A stretch of 9,489 bases of DNA from Paracoccaceae bacterium (GTDB lineage Bacteria > Pseudomonadota > Alphaproteobacteria > Rhodobacterales > Rhodobacteraceae), in NCBI GenBank assembly GCA_002401945.1, contig NVUP01000005.1, positions 139,500-148,988 on the forward strand, read 5' to 3'. Position numbers and translations under genes: made by a program. The notes under the pieces were generated by a model, which was given only the letters and a program-made list of their open reading frames with translations, ran no database searches and was not told the origin of the DNA. Positions 1 through 7,168 of the stretch are shown here, piece by piece (position 1 is the first letter of the stretch; the number at the start of each line of letters is the position of its first letter).

Positions 1-390
1 CTGGGGTTCAGCAAAGAGCACCGCGATCTGAACATCCGCCGCATCGGCTATGTCGCCTCTGAGATCACCAAGAACGGCGGCATCGCCATCTGCGCCCCAA
101 TCGCGCCTTACACTGCCACCCGGCGGCAGGTGCGTGAAGAGATCGAGGCCTTTGGCGCCTTTGTCGAAGTACATGTGGCCACCACGCTGGAAGAATGTGA
201 ACGTCGCGACCGCAAAGGTCTGTACGCGCTGGCGCGCGCAGGCAAGATCAAAGAGTTCACCGGCATTTCCGATCCCTACGAGGTGCCGACCAACCCGGAG
301 CTGTCAGTGGAAACCGAAAACGTCGAGGTCGACAACTGCGCCCATCAGGTGCTGCTGAAACTGGAGAGCATGGGTCTGATCGCAGGCTGA
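1..390 (+). CDS. cysC: Adenylylsulfate (APS) kinase domain, 3' end of gene, probably of a bifunctional sulfate adenylyltransferase/APS kinase
   Basis: The frame is open from base 1 to a TGA at 388-390, so this is the last 129 residues of a longer protein whose start lies left of the window. APS kinase phosphorylates adenylyl sulfate to PAPS in cytosolic sulfate assimilation. The visible part matches the second half of the family: LGFS followed by NIRRIGYVA, the API-APY segment before the TRRQVREE helix, the VHVATTLEECERRD strand-helix, then KGLYALARAGKIKEFTGI and DPYEVPTNPE. The P-loop expected near the domain start is outside the window. In many Rhodobacterales this domain is the C-terminus of a fused sulfate adenylyltransferase; that fusion is inferred, because only the kinase end is visible. 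The gene ends 22 bases before an intrinsic terminator, so it is probably last in its transcript. No anomaly seen. Confidence 0.93.
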   Translation: MGFSKEHRDLNIRRIGYVASEITKNGGIAICAPIAPYTATRRQVREEIEAFGAFVEVHVATTLEECERRDRKGLYALARAGKIKEFTGISDPYEVPTNPELSVETENVEVDNCAHQVLLKLESMGLIAG

Positions 391-412
391 TCCTCCCCGC
401 GTCTAAAATAAC

Positions 413-440
413 AACGGCCCGCCAATTTGGCGGGCCGTTT
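413..440 (+). terminator. Intrinsic terminator after the APS kinase gene
   Basis: An 11-pair perfect stem (arms 413-423 and 429-439, core CGGCCCGCC/GGCGGGCCG) closes a five-base loop AATTT and runs into TTT-GCG-TTT. It sits 22 bases past the TGA of the APS kinase gene. The GT10 gene ends convergently at 548, so it may also stop transcripts from the right, but on the minus strand the tail is less T-rich. Confidence 0.85.
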
Positions 441-547
441 GCGTTTAAATAGCTGAGGGTTGTGCCCAACCTCGGGTGGGTACGAAGCGCCTTCCCAGGG
501 GGGAGGTCGGGCGCGGCCCGGTCTAGCGGCCAGGCCAAACAGAAACT

Positions 548-1408
548 TTACAGGCTGTCTCGCAACGCCCGTGCAGCCCGTGTTTCCAGATGATCATACC
601 CCGCAGCCACATCCCTGATCGCCCGCAATGCAGGCAAGCGGCGCGTATAATCCTTGGCACAGGCAGCAGCGATGGCCGCGCGCATCTCAGTCTCGTCCTG
701 GCAGATCACCATGCCCGAGGTCTCCATGAAGTCACCGATATTGGGACAGCCCCAGTAGATCGGCACACAGTCACACAGCACCGCATCAATCAGCTTTTCA
801 CTGAAGTAATTCCGCTGCCGCACATTCTCGATCACCACCGAATAGCGAAAGGGCACCAGCCCATCGGATTTCTTGCCAAACGGAGTATAGCCGCGCCCCA
901 TCACCGTGACCTCGGGATGTTCAGCCCGGACAAATTCCACCAAATTATGGCGCAGCTTGTGCCCAGGGTGGTCGCGTTTAGCCGAGGCAATCAGCGAAAC
1001 ATCAGCGGTTTTTTCGATCTGTAAATCGCGCCAGTTCGGCACCCAAGTGGTGCCATAGGGCAGGAAGATCCCATTGGGCACCCGGCTCAGGAATGCGTCG
1101 TCATAGCTGAACACCCGAAAGAACCGCCGATGCGTCAGCCGCAGCCAACGCAGGTGATGGCCATGCATGATATTGGGCTCAACCACCATCATCGACACCT
1201 GCGCCGGACAATGCCAGTTCAGCTGAAAATGCATCGCCGTTTTGGGATAGACAATCACGTGATCCCTGGAGGCCAGATCGCAGATCCGTTTGCCCAGCAA
1301 CCGGTCAGGACATCCCAACGGCCAGTTCAGTTCGGACAAAGGTCGACCGGCCTGTTTGGTCCCCAATCGGCTGCCATAGGGCAATACGGCAATAGCGGGG
1401 TCCGGCAT
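548..1408 (-). CDS. Glycosyltransferase family 10 (alpha-1,3-fucosyltransferase-like) protein
   Basis: The product is 286 residues. It is recognised by the GT10 C-terminal nucleotide-sugar-binding signature at about residues 187-222: FRYSVVIENV, then YFSEKLIDA, then CVPIYWGCPNI, corresponding to the family pattern F-x-ENS...Y-x-TEK...A...VP-x-x-x-G. GT10 enzymes move fucose, or a related deoxysugar, from GDP-sugar to an acceptor glycan. The N-terminal half (to about 130) is less conserved and has no signal peptide or membrane segment, so a cytosolic or membrane-associated enzyme is expected. I chose the ATG at 1408 rather than the TTG at 1411, because AAGGA (1417-1421) lies eight bases upstream of the ATG. 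That SD begins three bases past the stop of the PhzF gene, so the two are very likely co-transcribed. No other sugar-pathway gene is visible, so the acceptor is unknown. The fold is fairly sure; the donor sugar is not. Confidence 0.82.
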   Translation of the reverse strand: MPDPAIAVLPYGSRLGTKQAGRPLSELNWPLGCPDRLLGKRICDLASRDHVIVYPKTAMHFQLNWHCPAQVSMMVVEPNIMHGHHLRWLRLTHRRFFRVFSYDDAFLSRVPNGIFLPYGTTWVPNWRDLQIEKTADVSLIASAKRDHPGHKLRHNLVEFVRAEHPEVTVMGRGYTPFGKKSDGLVPFRYSVVIENVRQRNYFSEKLIDAVLCDCVPIYWGCPNIGDFMETSGMVICQDETEMRAAIAAACAKDYTRRLPALRAIRDVAAGYDHLETRAARALRDSL

Positions 1409-1423
1409 CAACGGCGTCCTTGG

Positions 1424-2308
1424 TTACGGCTGTTCAGGCAGGTCTACCGTACCGCGCATCAGGATAAAACCTTTGCCCGCCACCCGAATGCCAGTCATTA
1501 CCTCAGCCGGACCAACGCGGGTGACACGCGCCTGCCCCGGTCGCCCCAACCCATGCCCCTGCTCGGCAATGAAAATATCCTTATCCATCAAGCCATTGCG
1601 CCACAGATAGGCAGCCATAGCGCCAGTGGCCGAGCCGGTGAACGAATCCTCGGCTGGACTGGGAGGTGCCATCAGCAGTCGCGAATAGGTGTCGCCCAAA
1701 GGTGTTGCGCCCTGCAATGTCACCAAAAACGGCTCCATCATGTCGATACCATCAGTGCCCAGCGACTGACCCAATGTGGCCAGTGCGTCCAGATCCAGCC
1801 GAGCGGCTTCCAGCGCGGCATGATCCTTGAGCACGGTGACACAGAACGGCAATCCGGTTGAGACCTTTTGCGGTAGTCCCACAATGGCGTCCACCGGCAG
1901 CGACACCGCTGCCGCCACAAGCGCAGGATCTGCCGTGGGACCAAACTCAGGCGCCACCTGGGTCATCTCGATCGAATCACCTTCTAACGACACCGGCACC
2001 AACCCGGCACCGGTCTCCAGCACCAGATGAGTACCGCTGATCAGCCCGCGATCCCGCATCGCTGCCACAGTGGCAATGGTCGGATGACCGGCAAAGGGGA
2101 TCTCGCGGCTGGCCAGGAAATAGCGCACCCGGATATCCGCCACATCAGACGGCCCGGTAAAGGTGCATTCCACCAGCGACGTCTCTCGGACATAGGCGGT
2201 GCAGACCGCCTCGGGCAGATCGGCACCACCATGCACCACCGCACAGCCGTTACCGCCAAAGGCACAGTCGGAAAACGCGTCAACCCAATCGAAGTCAAAT
2301 CTGCTCAT
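1424..2308 (-). CDS. PhzF family isomerase/epimerase-like protein
   Basis: The product is 294 residues, the usual length for the PhzF/YddE (diaminopimelate-epimerase fold) family. Visible signatures are DAFSDCAFGGNGCAVV near residue 10, the VECTF segment whose E47 matches the active-site glutamate of PhzF, RYFLASREIPFAGHPT around 62-77 (GHP 74-76), EDSFTGSATGA at 220-230, and EQGHGLGRPG at 249-258. PhzF itself isomerises dihydro-3-hydroxyanthranilate in phenazine synthesis. No phenazine gene is visible here, and most bacterial homologues have unknown substrates, so only the family is assigned. The ATG at 2308 follows a G-rich stretch containing AGGGG. The gene is upstream of the GT10 gene (15-base gap) and 55 bases downstream of DUF1150, from which it may be separated by a weak terminator. 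Confidence 0.93.
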   Translation of the reverse strand: MSRFDFDWVDAFSDCAFGGNGCAVVHGGADLPEAVCTAYVRETSLVECTFTGPSDVADIRVRYFLASREIPFAGHPTIATVAAMRDRGLISGTHLVLETGAGLVPVSLEGDSIEMTQVAPEFGPTADPALVAAAVSLPVDAIVGLPQKVSTGLPFCVTVLKDHAALEAARLDLDALATLGQSLGTDGIDMMEPFLVTLQGATPLGDTYSRLLMAPPSPAEDSFTGSATGAMAAYLWRNGLMDKDIFIAEQGHGLGRPGQARVTRVGPAEVMTGIRVAGKGFILMRGTVDLPEQP

Positions 2309-2329
2309 CAGCCCCTGCCCTGCCCAAAT

Positions 2330-2364
2330 CTATAAAATCACCGCATCAGACCACGCCCTGCGGT
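2330..2364 (-). terminator. Possible weak terminator of the hsp20-DUF1150 unit
   Basis: On the minus strand ACCGCA and TGCGGT (plus coordinates 2359-2364 and 2340-2345) form a six-pair perfect stem with a 13-base loop, followed by GATTTTAT. It begins at the last base of the DUF1150 stop codon. The stem is short and the loop long, so read-through into phzF is plausible. Confidence 0.4.
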
Positions 2365-2591
2365 CAGTGGACCGGCACCGGCGAATAATCGTTCTGCCGC
2401 GCCAGCACAAAGGCCATACGGCGATCAGCAACCAGCGCCAATTGCTCGCCAGAGGCATCATGCACCGCATAGAGATGTTTACGCCCCTTGGCGCCCTTGC
2501 GCACCTCTTCCGGCAGATCAGCAACCTCTACTGTTTTGACATAGGCCATACGCTGTTCGGTTTCGCTGTGATCACTTGCACTCTGCATCAT
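2364..2591 (-). CDS. DUF1150 family small protein
   Basis: A 75-residue protein of unknown function. It resembles the DUF1150 family, small alphaproteobacterial proteins often encoded directly after an Hsp20 gene. Typical pieces are YVKTVEVADLP at about 17-27, KHLYAVHDASGEQLALVADR at about 38-57, and the closing AFVLARQNDYSPVPVH. There is no signal peptide or membrane segment, so it is probably cytosolic. Its first ATG (2591-2589) overlaps the TGA of hsp20 in an ATGA junction, suggesting translational coupling and a shared heat-shock promoter. There is a second ATG immediately after, and an internal M15 nearer the conserved region, but that one has no SD. A role linked to the chaperone is inferred from position only. 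Confidence 0.85.
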   Translation of the reverse strand: MMQSASDHSETEQRMAYVKTVEVADLPEEVRKGAKGRKHLYAVHDASGEQLALVADRRMAFVLARQNDYSPVPVH

Positions 2592-3004
2592 TCACTCTTT
2601 CTGATTGTAATAGTTTGCACCACGGTTTCGGGCCGCGAGCGGGTCAGGTCGACATGTAGCAAGCCATTTTCCATAATTGCCTCGCCAACTTCGACGCCAT
2701 CGGCCAGCACAAACATGCGCTGGAACTGGCGCGCTGCGATGCCGCGGTGCAAAAACACCCGCCCATCGCTGTCATCGCTCTGACGTCCGCGGATCACCAA
2801 TTGGCGATCCTCAATGGTGATCGCCAGATCGTCCTCTGCAAACCCGGCCACAGCCAGGGTAATACGATAGGAAAAATCCGAGGTTTGTTCGATGTTATAA
2901 GGGGGATAGCCCTCGTTGCCCGACTTGGCCGAGCGCTCTAGCAGGCGTTCCAACTGCTCGAACCCTAGCAAATGTGGGTAAGAGCCCAGAGTGAGTTTTG
3001 ACAC
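2588..3004 (-). CDS. Hsp20/IbpA-type small heat-shock protein
   Basis: A 138-residue ATP-independent holdase chaperone of the alpha-crystallin family, cytosolic, expected to bind unfolding proteins in large oligomers. The crystallin domain runs from about 34 (YPPYNIEQ) to 125, with AVAGFAEDDLAITIEDRQLVIRG in the middle, a FLHRGIAARQFQRMFVLAD strand pair, and MENGLLHVDL as the conserved late motif (the usual form is A-x-x-x-NG-x-L). The C-terminal tail carries an I-x-I motif (ITI, 132-134) used for oligomer contacts. The start is GTG at 3004: GAAGGA lies eight bases upstream and no better start exists in frame. It is the first gene of a two-gene unit with DUF1150. A sigma-32-like promoter and an SD-occluding hairpin precede it, fitting heat control at two levels. 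Confidence 0.94.
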   Translation of the reverse strand: MSKLTLGSYPHLLGFEQLERLLERSAKSGNEGYPPYNIEQTSDFSYRITLAVAGFAEDDLAITIEDRQLVIRGRQSDDSDGRVFLHRGIAARQFQRMFVLADGVEVGEAIMENGLLHVDLTRSRPETVVQTITIRKSE

Positions 3005-3010
3005 GTATAT

Positions 3011-3033
3011 CGTCCTTCAAAGCGTAAGCGACG
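3011..3033 (-). promoter_or_regulatory. ROSE-like RNA thermometer hairpin over the hsp20 SD
   Basis: In the minus-strand leader, CGUC-G-CUU (plus 3033-3026) can pair with AAG-GACG (3017-3011). This gives four plus three pairs separated by one unpaired G, with an eight-base loop ACGCUUUG. The pairing hides all of the SD AAGGA that serves the GTG start. UCGCU opposite AGGA with a bulged G matches the U(U/C)GCU anti-SD signature known for ROSE thermometers of alphaproteobacterial small heat-shock genes. The fold was drawn by hand, without an energy calculation. Confidence 0.6.
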
Positions 3034-3051
3034 GTGAGAGCAGGCCCCAAA

Positions 3052-3066
3052 GCGGCAGCCTGCCGC
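3052..3066 (-). other. 5'-proximal hairpin in the hsp20 leader
   Basis: GCGGCA-GGC-TGCCGC is a perfect six-pair inverted repeat with a three-base loop. It lies where the hsp20 transcript should begin, so it could be the first stem of the ROSE-type leader or, if transcription starts inside it, not form fully. Confidence 0.45.
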
Positions 3067-3070
3067 AGTG

Positions 3071-3100
3071 AATATGGGAAGAAACTATCATTTTAACAAG
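3071..3100 (-). promoter_or_regulatory. Heat-shock (sigma-32/RpoH type) promoter of hsp20-DUF1150
   Basis: On the minus strand CTTGTTA (plus 3100-3094) is followed 15 bases later by CCCATATT (3078-3071). This is close to the RpoH consensus CTTGAAA / CCCCATNT with normal spacing. The start point would fall around 3063-3066, giving a leader of roughly 60 bases to the GTG of hsp20. Confidence 0.75.
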
Positions 3101-3183
3101 AGCAAGGCGTACAGGGACTAGGCGAAAAGAGTGTAAACGCGTAGCCTAAGTCGACGTCTTTCCCCTTTTCTTTCGAGTCGCTT

Positions 3184-3408
3184 ATGAATGCTTCCACAGA
3201 TATTTCGATGAAACCCGATGAGGTTCTGAAGGTTGAACTCGAAGTGTTCCGCCGCCAACACCGCGATCTGGACGAAGCGATCCATGCGCTGCAGGACAAG
3301 GGCACCAGCGACCAGCTGACCGTCCGCCGCCTGAAAAAGAAAAAGTTATGGCTCAAGGACATCATTGCGATGATCGAAGACCGGCTGACCCCCGACATCA
3401 TCGCCTGA
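3184..3408 (+). CDS. YdcH family (DUF465) small protein
   Basis: A 74-residue, highly charged, helical protein resembling the YdcH/DUF465 family, whose function is unknown. The family pattern is a helix pair around a short linker. Here the first helix spans about 10-40 (VLKVELEVFRRQHRDLDEAI) and the second about 45-68 (RRLKKKKLWLKDIIAMIEDRL). There is no signal peptide or membrane segment. The ATG at 3184 is preceded only by a weak GAG; the ATG at 3208 (MKPDE) is an alternative start with no better SD. It is divergent from hsp20 and lies upstream of purE. A separate promoter before purE suggests it is not strictly in that operon. Confidence 0.85.
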   Translation: MNASTDISMKPDEVLKVELEVFRRQHRDLDEAIHALQDKGTSDQLTVRRLKKKKLWLKDIIAMIEDRLTPDIIA

Positions 3409-3433
3409 GGTGCGCCGCAAAGCCTGCGGGGTT

Positions 3434-3460
3434 GCGCCGCGCCGTGCGTCAGCGCGGCGC
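3434..3460 (+). other. GC-rich hairpin between the YdcH gene and purE
   Basis: Perfect nine-base arms GCGCCGCGC (3434-3442) and GCGCGGCGC (3452-3460) enclose a nine-base loop. No T-run follows, so this is not a clean intrinsic terminator; it could stabilise the 3' end of the YdcH-family transcript. A smaller stem, GGCATG-TTT-CATGCC, follows at 3480-3494. Confidence 0.45.
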
Positions 3461-3525
3461 CAGGCCCAACGGGAGGACTGGCATGTTTCATGCCGGGACG
3501 ACGGGCGGGAGCCCAGGGTTCTGCG

Positions 3526-3547
3526 GCAGGACTGGGGCAGGACTGGG
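3526..3547 (+). repeat. Exact tandem duplication of an 11-bp unit upstream of purE
   Basis: GCAGGACTGGG occurs twice head to tail with no mismatch, ending 15 bases before the predicted -35 box of purE. The unit length is about one helical turn, so a regulator could bind both copies on one face. It may equally be a chance slippage product. Confidence 0.6.
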
Positions 3548-3562
3548 GCCGCGTTTGCAGCA

Positions 3563-3590
3563 TTGCACCGCACTGGCGTTTCAGTATAGT
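3563..3590 (+). promoter_or_regulatory. Sigma-70-type promoter for purEK
   Basis: TTGCAC (3563-3568), a 16-base spacer and TATAGT (3585-3590) match the housekeeping consensus in eight of twelve or more positions. It lies about 70 bases before the purE ATG, giving the purine genes their own start inside the 249-base gap after the YdcH gene. Confidence 0.6.
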
Positions 3591-3657
3591 GCCCGCTTCT
3601 CTTTCACCCCGGCGGAAGCTTCCCGCGCACCGCAGTAAAACAAGGGACAGGGCACAA

Positions 3658-4146
3658 ATGGCCGACATCAAAGTGGGTATCATCATGGGCAGCCAATCAG
3701 ATTGGCCCACCATGAAAGAAGCCGCCAATATTCTGGACGAACTGGGCATAAAATATGAGGCCAAGATTGTCTCGGCCCACCGCACCCCGGACCGGCTGTG
3801 GACTTACGGCAAATCCGCCGCCGATCGCGGCTTGCAGGTGATCATCGCCGGCGCTGGCGGCGCGGCGCATCTGCCCGGCATGGTGGCCTCAAAAACCCGC
3901 GTCCCCGTAGTGGGTGTGCCAGTGCAGACCCGGGCGCTGTCGGGTGTCGACTCGCTGTATTCCATCGTGCAGATGCCCAAGGGCTTTCCGGTTGCCACCA
4001 TGGCCATTGGCGCTGCCGGAGCCGCCAATGCGGGCTTGATGGCGGCTGCTATTCTGGCGCTGCAAGACAGTGAACTGGCCCAGCGGCTGGATGATTGGCG
4101 CGCGGCGCTGTCGGCCTCAATCCCCGAGGAGCCAAGCGATGACTGA
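3658..4146 (+). CDS. purE: N5-carboxyaminoimidazole ribonucleotide mutase
   Basis: A 162-residue class I PurE. It moves the carboxyl group of N5-CAIR to carbon, giving CAIR in de novo purine synthesis in the cytosol. Key motifs are GSQSDWPTM at 11-19 (substrate phosphate loop), SAHRTP at 39-44 with catalytic H41, [10 protein letters not shown] at 65-74, and the later [13 protein letters not shown] and [10 protein letters not shown] segments that form the octamer core. Length is normal. The frame is open upstream to 3490, but that stretch is not family-like. The ATG at 3658 has AGGG five bases before it and starts the conserved [12 protein letters not shown], so it is the true start. Its last eight bases overlap purK, its pathway partner, indicating translational coupling. 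Confidence 0.97.
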   Translation: MADIKVGIIMGSQSDWPTMKEAANILDELGIKYEAKIVSAHRTPDRLWTYGKSAADRGLQVIIAGAGGAAHLPGMVASKTRVPVVGVPVQTRALSGVDSLYSIVQMPKGFPVATMAIGAAGAANAGLMAAAILALQDSELAQRLDDWRAALSASIPEEPSDD

Positions 4147-5221
4147 GACCCAAGCTCTGAAACCCGGCGCCACTATTGGTATCCTGGGTGGCGGCCAATT
4201 GGGCCGAATGTTGTCCGTTGCCGCCTCGCGTCTTGGCTTTGTCACTCATATCTATGAACCCGGTGCCAATCCCCCTGCGGGTCAGGTTGCTGATCGAGTC
4301 ACCACGGCTGCTTATGACGATGTTGACGCGCTCACCACCTTTGCTGCCTCGGTTGATGTGATCACCTATGAGTTCGAGAACATCCCCACCGCCGCGCTGG
4401 ACATTCTGGAAAGCCACCGCCCGATCCGCCCGGGGCGCGAGGCGTTACGGGTCAGTCAGGACCGGCTGACCGAGAAGAATTTCCTGCGGGATCTGGGCCT
4501 GACCACCGCCCCCTTTGCCGATATTTCGGATCAGGCCAGCCTGGATGCGGCGCTGGCCGAGATCGGCGCCCCTGCGATCCTGAAAACCCGGCGCTTTGGC
4601 TATGACGGCAAAGGCCAGGCGCGGATCATGACGCTGGAGGATGCGCCGCAGGCGCTGGCGGATATGGCCGGCGCCCCGGCGCTGCTTGAGGGATTTATTG
4701 ACTTCAGCCACGAGGTCTCGGTGATTGCTGCGCGTGGGCTGTCCGGTGAGGTAGCCTGTTATGATCCCGGTGAAAACGTCCACCTTGATGGTATTTTGCA
4801 CACAACCAAAGTGCCGGCCAAACTGACCAACAGCCAACGCATGGACGCGGTGCTACTGGCCGCCAAGATCTTGAATGCACTGGACTATATTGGGGTTCTG
4901 GGGGTCGAGTTATTCGTCACACCGCAGGGGTTGGTGGTCAATGAGATTGCGCCACGGGTGCATAACTCAGGCCATTGGACGCAGAACGGCTGCGCGGTAG
5001 ATCAGTTTGAACAACACATCCGCGCGGTGGTCGGCTGGCCCCTGGGCGACGGCCAACGCCACTCGGATGTGGTGATGGAGAACCTGATCGGCGATGATAT
5101 GGACCGGGTGCCGGAGCTGGCGAAAGAGGCCGACTGCGCCATTCATCTGTACGGCAAGGCCGATGTCAAACCGGGCCGCAAGATGGGCCATGTGAACCGG
5201 GTGGTGCGGACTAAAGCCTGA
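4139..5221 (+). CDS. purK: N5-carboxyaminoimidazole ribonucleotide synthase
   Basis: A 360-residue ATP-grasp enzyme that makes N5-CAIR from AIR, bicarbonate and ATP, supplying PurE. Visible are the N-terminal [12 protein letters not shown] loop (14-25), TYEFENIP (77-84), the ATP-binding [12 protein letters not shown] (149-160), [12 protein letters not shown] (184-195), and the metal/catalytic [14 protein letters not shown] (268-281). Length is typical. The ATG at 4139 lies inside the end of purE (eight-base overlap) and has GAGGAG seven bases upstream, so start and coupling are clear. A hairpin follows the stop within 15 bases. Confidence 0.97.
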   Translation: MTETQALKPGATIGILGGGQLGRMLSVAASRLGFVTHIYEPGANPPAGQVADRVTTAAYDDVDALTTFAASVDVITYEFENIPTAALDILESHRPIRPGREALRVSQDRLTEKNFLRDLGLTTAPFADISDQASLDAALAEIGAPAILKTRRFGYDGKGQARIMTLEDAPQALADMAGAPALLEGFIDFSHEVSVIAARGLSGEVACYDPGENVHLDGILHTTKVPAKLTNSQRMDAVLLAAKILNALDYIGVLGVELFVTPQGLVVNEIAPRVHNSGHWTQNGCAVDQFEQHIRAVVGWPLGDGQRHSDVVMENLIGDDMDRVPELAKEADCAIHLYGKADVKPGRKMGHVNRVVRTKA

Positions 5222-5233
5222 TCGGAAACAACC

Positions 5234-5253
5234 GCCTGGCCGATAGGCCAGGC
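5234..5253. terminator. Bidirectional terminator-like hairpin between purK and the hydrolase gene
   Basis: Perfect eight-base arms GCCTGGCC and GGCCAGGC surround a GATA loop in the gap between two convergent genes. On the plus strand the tail is weak; on the minus strand it reads GGTTGTTT, which is more T-rich. It could serve both transcripts. Confidence 0.6.
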
Positions 5254-5286
5254 AGTGCCTTATAGGCTCCGCCCGTTCAGGCCTGC

Positions 5287-6087
5287 TCACTGCGTCGTCT
5301 CTGCAGCATCACCCCCATCACAGCCCGCCCCTTGGCACGCCTTCTCGATGGTGCCAAACACCGAATCAATCCAGCTCATGCTCTCGTTAAAGTGGCCAAA
5401 TTCGATGTAGTGCAGCGTCTGCGCGATGACGCGGGGATTGTTCATCATGAATGTATGGGTGACCGGCAGGGTCAGATGATCCGACATGCCCTCAACCTTG
5501 GTGGATGCAACCGAGACCTTGCCGTCATCGGGGCCGTCGATCAGATTGGAAAACACCGGGCTGATCGATTTATTGCCGGCGATCACACCCACAGGAAAAT
5601 CCACCGGCGGCAATTGCGCGGGAATACCCTCGGCCCCGGTGCCCAGCTGCATCCCGGCAGGGCCATTCAACATGCCAAACACCTCCCAGTCGCCCAGCTC
5701 GTCCACCAGCTCGCTGCCATGATTGGGCGGGCCAAGCATCACCGTGCGGCCCAGCTGCGCGGGGCGATGGTCCTGCAGCCAATAGCGCAGCAAAATGCCG
5801 CCCATGGAATGGGTGACAAAATGCACCCCTCGGTCGCCACATTCTGCCACGGCATCGGGCAGTGTTTGATCCGCAAGCGCCGGGATTGGCAGCTCAGTCG
5901 AGGGATACCCAGCCCGCACAACCCTATAGTGGCGCGCCCTCAGCACCTGTTCCATCACTGCAAACGAGGCCTCGGTGCGGGCCAACCCGTGTAGCAAAAC
6001 CACGCAATCACCGGGGTCAGCGCGGGCCGGAGACAGAGGCAGTGCCACCAACACAACGGCCAGGATGTGGGATCTGAAATGTTTCAT
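5287..6087 (-). CDS. Exported alpha/beta hydrolase (lipase/esterase-like)
   Basis: A 266-residue protein with a clear signal peptide: basic MKHFRSH, a hydrophobic core to about 18, then a PARA-D cleavage region near 20-24. The mature enzyme should therefore be periplasmic or exported. The hydrolase fold is shown by the oxyanion-loop LLHGLART (31-38), the nucleophile elbow THSMGG with S94, an acidic candidate at D187/D188 in GPDDGK, and H211 in [18 protein letters not shown] (119-127) is a common element of PGAP1-like and DUF676-like lipases. Substrate is not known; a membrane-lipid or ester substrate is a guess. The start ATG has no obvious SD. It follows the EamA transporter gene by 41 bases on the same strand and is probably co-transcribed with it. 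Confidence 0.87.
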   Translation of the reverse strand: MKHFRSHILAVVLVALPLSPARADPGDCVVLLHGLARTEASFAVMEQVLRARHYRVVRAGYPSTELPIPALADQTLPDAVAECGDRGVHFVTHSMGGILLRYWLQDHRPAQLGRTVMLGPPNHGSELVDELGDWEVFGMLNGPAGMQLGTGAEGIPAQLPPVDFPVGVIAGNKSISPVFSNLIDGPDDGKVSVASTKVEGMSDHLTLPVTHTFMMNNPRVIAQTLHYIEFGHFNESMSWIDSVFGTIEKACQGAGCDGGDAAETTQ

Positions 6088-6128
6088 AACCAGAAAATAC
6101 GCCGAAAAAGGCGTCAGGCAAACCCTGT

Positions 6129-6977
6129 TCAGCGTGGTTTTCCTGGCGCCGCGACAATCACCAGTGCAATACCGCCCAGCACCGCCAGTGTGCCAAGCAG
6201 CAATCGCAGCGACAGAACCTCACCCAATCCAGCCACCCCAACCAGCATGGCAATCACCGGCACGCTCAACTGTACCGTGGCCGCCACCGCCGGTTGCAGC
6301 TGCGGCAACACCCGGTACCACAGCGCATAGCCCAGCCCCGAGGTCACCGCACCGGACACAATCGCCAACCCGGCCCCAAGCACGGATATCGCAATCGGTT
6401 CGGCCAGGAACCAGACCAGAGGCAGCACAATAACGCTGGCCCAGATGAAATTCATCGCCGTGGCCGCAAATGGAGATTGCACCTGACGCCCCAATAAACT
6501 GTAGATCGCCCAGCCCAGCCCGGCGGCCACCATAAATCCTGCGCCGATCAAAGGCACCTGCACCTCCCCCGCAGGCCAGAGCACATAGGCCAGGCCGCCA
6601 AAGGCCAGCGCCGCCCCCAACAGCTGCCCCGGCGCCACAACTGCGCCCCGTGCAGCACCCCAGCCAAACATGGTGATTTGCACTACACCAAACAGGATCA
6701 GCGCCCCCAACCCAGCGTCCAGACTGCGGTAGGCCAGCGAAAACCCGATCATATAAAGGGCTAGCGAACCGCCACCAATCAGGCTCAGACGGACGGGCTG
6801 GACAATGCTTTGCTGCCGCGCGCGACAGAGCGCCAGCAACATCACCGCACCCGCGGCCAATCGGATCAAAGCGAACCCCATCGCCCCGATTTCGCCCGAT
6901 CCGACCGCCAGCCGGTTCAGCAGAGAATTACCGGCAAAGGCCAGCATGACCACCAAAGTCAGAAAAATCAGCCGCAT
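6129..6977 (-). CDS. EamA/DMT superfamily transporter
   Basis: A 282-residue, very hydrophobic inner-membrane protein. It has about ten membrane segments in two EamA-like halves (roughly 3-135 and 140-278), the usual size for drug/metabolite transporters. The first half starts [20 protein letters not shown], where the family often has W/N-x-P near the helix end. The second half has [12 protein letters not shown] and the late [21 protein letters not shown] followed by PVIAML, which are characteristic. Substrates of this group are varied (amino acids, metabolites, drugs) and cannot be read from sequence. The ATG at 6977 has GAGGG seven bases upstream. It is divergent from the monooxygenase/MarR pair across a 226-base gap, so the same regulator could control it; that is inference. 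Confidence 0.92.
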   Translation of the reverse strand: MRLIFLTLVVMLAFAGNSLLNRLAVGSGEIGAMGFALIRLAAGAVMLLALCRARQQSIVQPVRLSLIGGGSLALYMIGFSLAYRSLDAGLGALILFGVVQITMFGWGAARGAVVAPGQLLGAALAFGGLAYVLWPAGEVQVPLIGAGFMVAAGLGWAIYSLLGRQVQSPFAATAMNFIWASVIVLPLVWFLAEPIAISVLGAGLAIVSGAVTSGLGYALWYRVLPQLQPAVAATVQLSVPVIAMLVGVAGLGEVLSLRLLLGTLAVLGGIALVIVAAPGKPR

Positions 6978-7043
6978 GCCCGACCCTCGCTTGCAGGCCG
7001 GATATGCCCGGCTCAGTTATTCAGAATACGCAAATCGCGTATC

Positions 7044-7094
7044 ATCTCACCCGCAGGTATAACAACAGTCATCGCACCCGCTGGCATCACAACA
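7044..7094. repeat. Imperfect direct repeat, 27-bp period, in the divergent intergenic region
   Basis: Two 24-base copies (7044-7067 and 7071-7094) match at 20 positions, sharing CACCCGC and ACAACA. They lie between the divergent EamA and monooxygenase genes. They could be paired regulator sites or the remnant of a 9-codon repeat: the minus frame reads VVMPAGAM then VVIPAGEM. Nothing else recognisable is seen in this 226-base gap apart from the palindrome near its right end. Confidence 0.5.
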
Positions 7095-7168
7095 TCTCGA
7101 CCTGAAAATCCCGACTTCCAGGCAAAAAAATATAGCCTTGTACTTGAAAGGAATGCTCCCACCTCCAC

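Noticed and set aside
1409..1411. TTG start for the GT10 gene
   Set aside because: The ATG immediately after has better SD spacing (eight bases versus five) and is the stronger start codon.
1130..1861. 243-codon plus-strand frame
   Set aside because: Opposite the GT10 and PhzF genes, histidine/glutamine-rich shadow composition, no SD or domain.
3490..3657. N-terminal extension of PurE
   Set aside because: The added residues are not PurE-like, contain the promoter, and the ATG at 3658 has an SD and the conserved N-terminus.
3093..3785. 230-codon open frame on the minus strand
   Set aside because: It lies opposite the YdcH-family and purE genes, is rich in serine, arginine and cysteine with no family likeness, and crosses the sigma-32 promoter region. 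Antisense shadow of GC-rich coding sequence.
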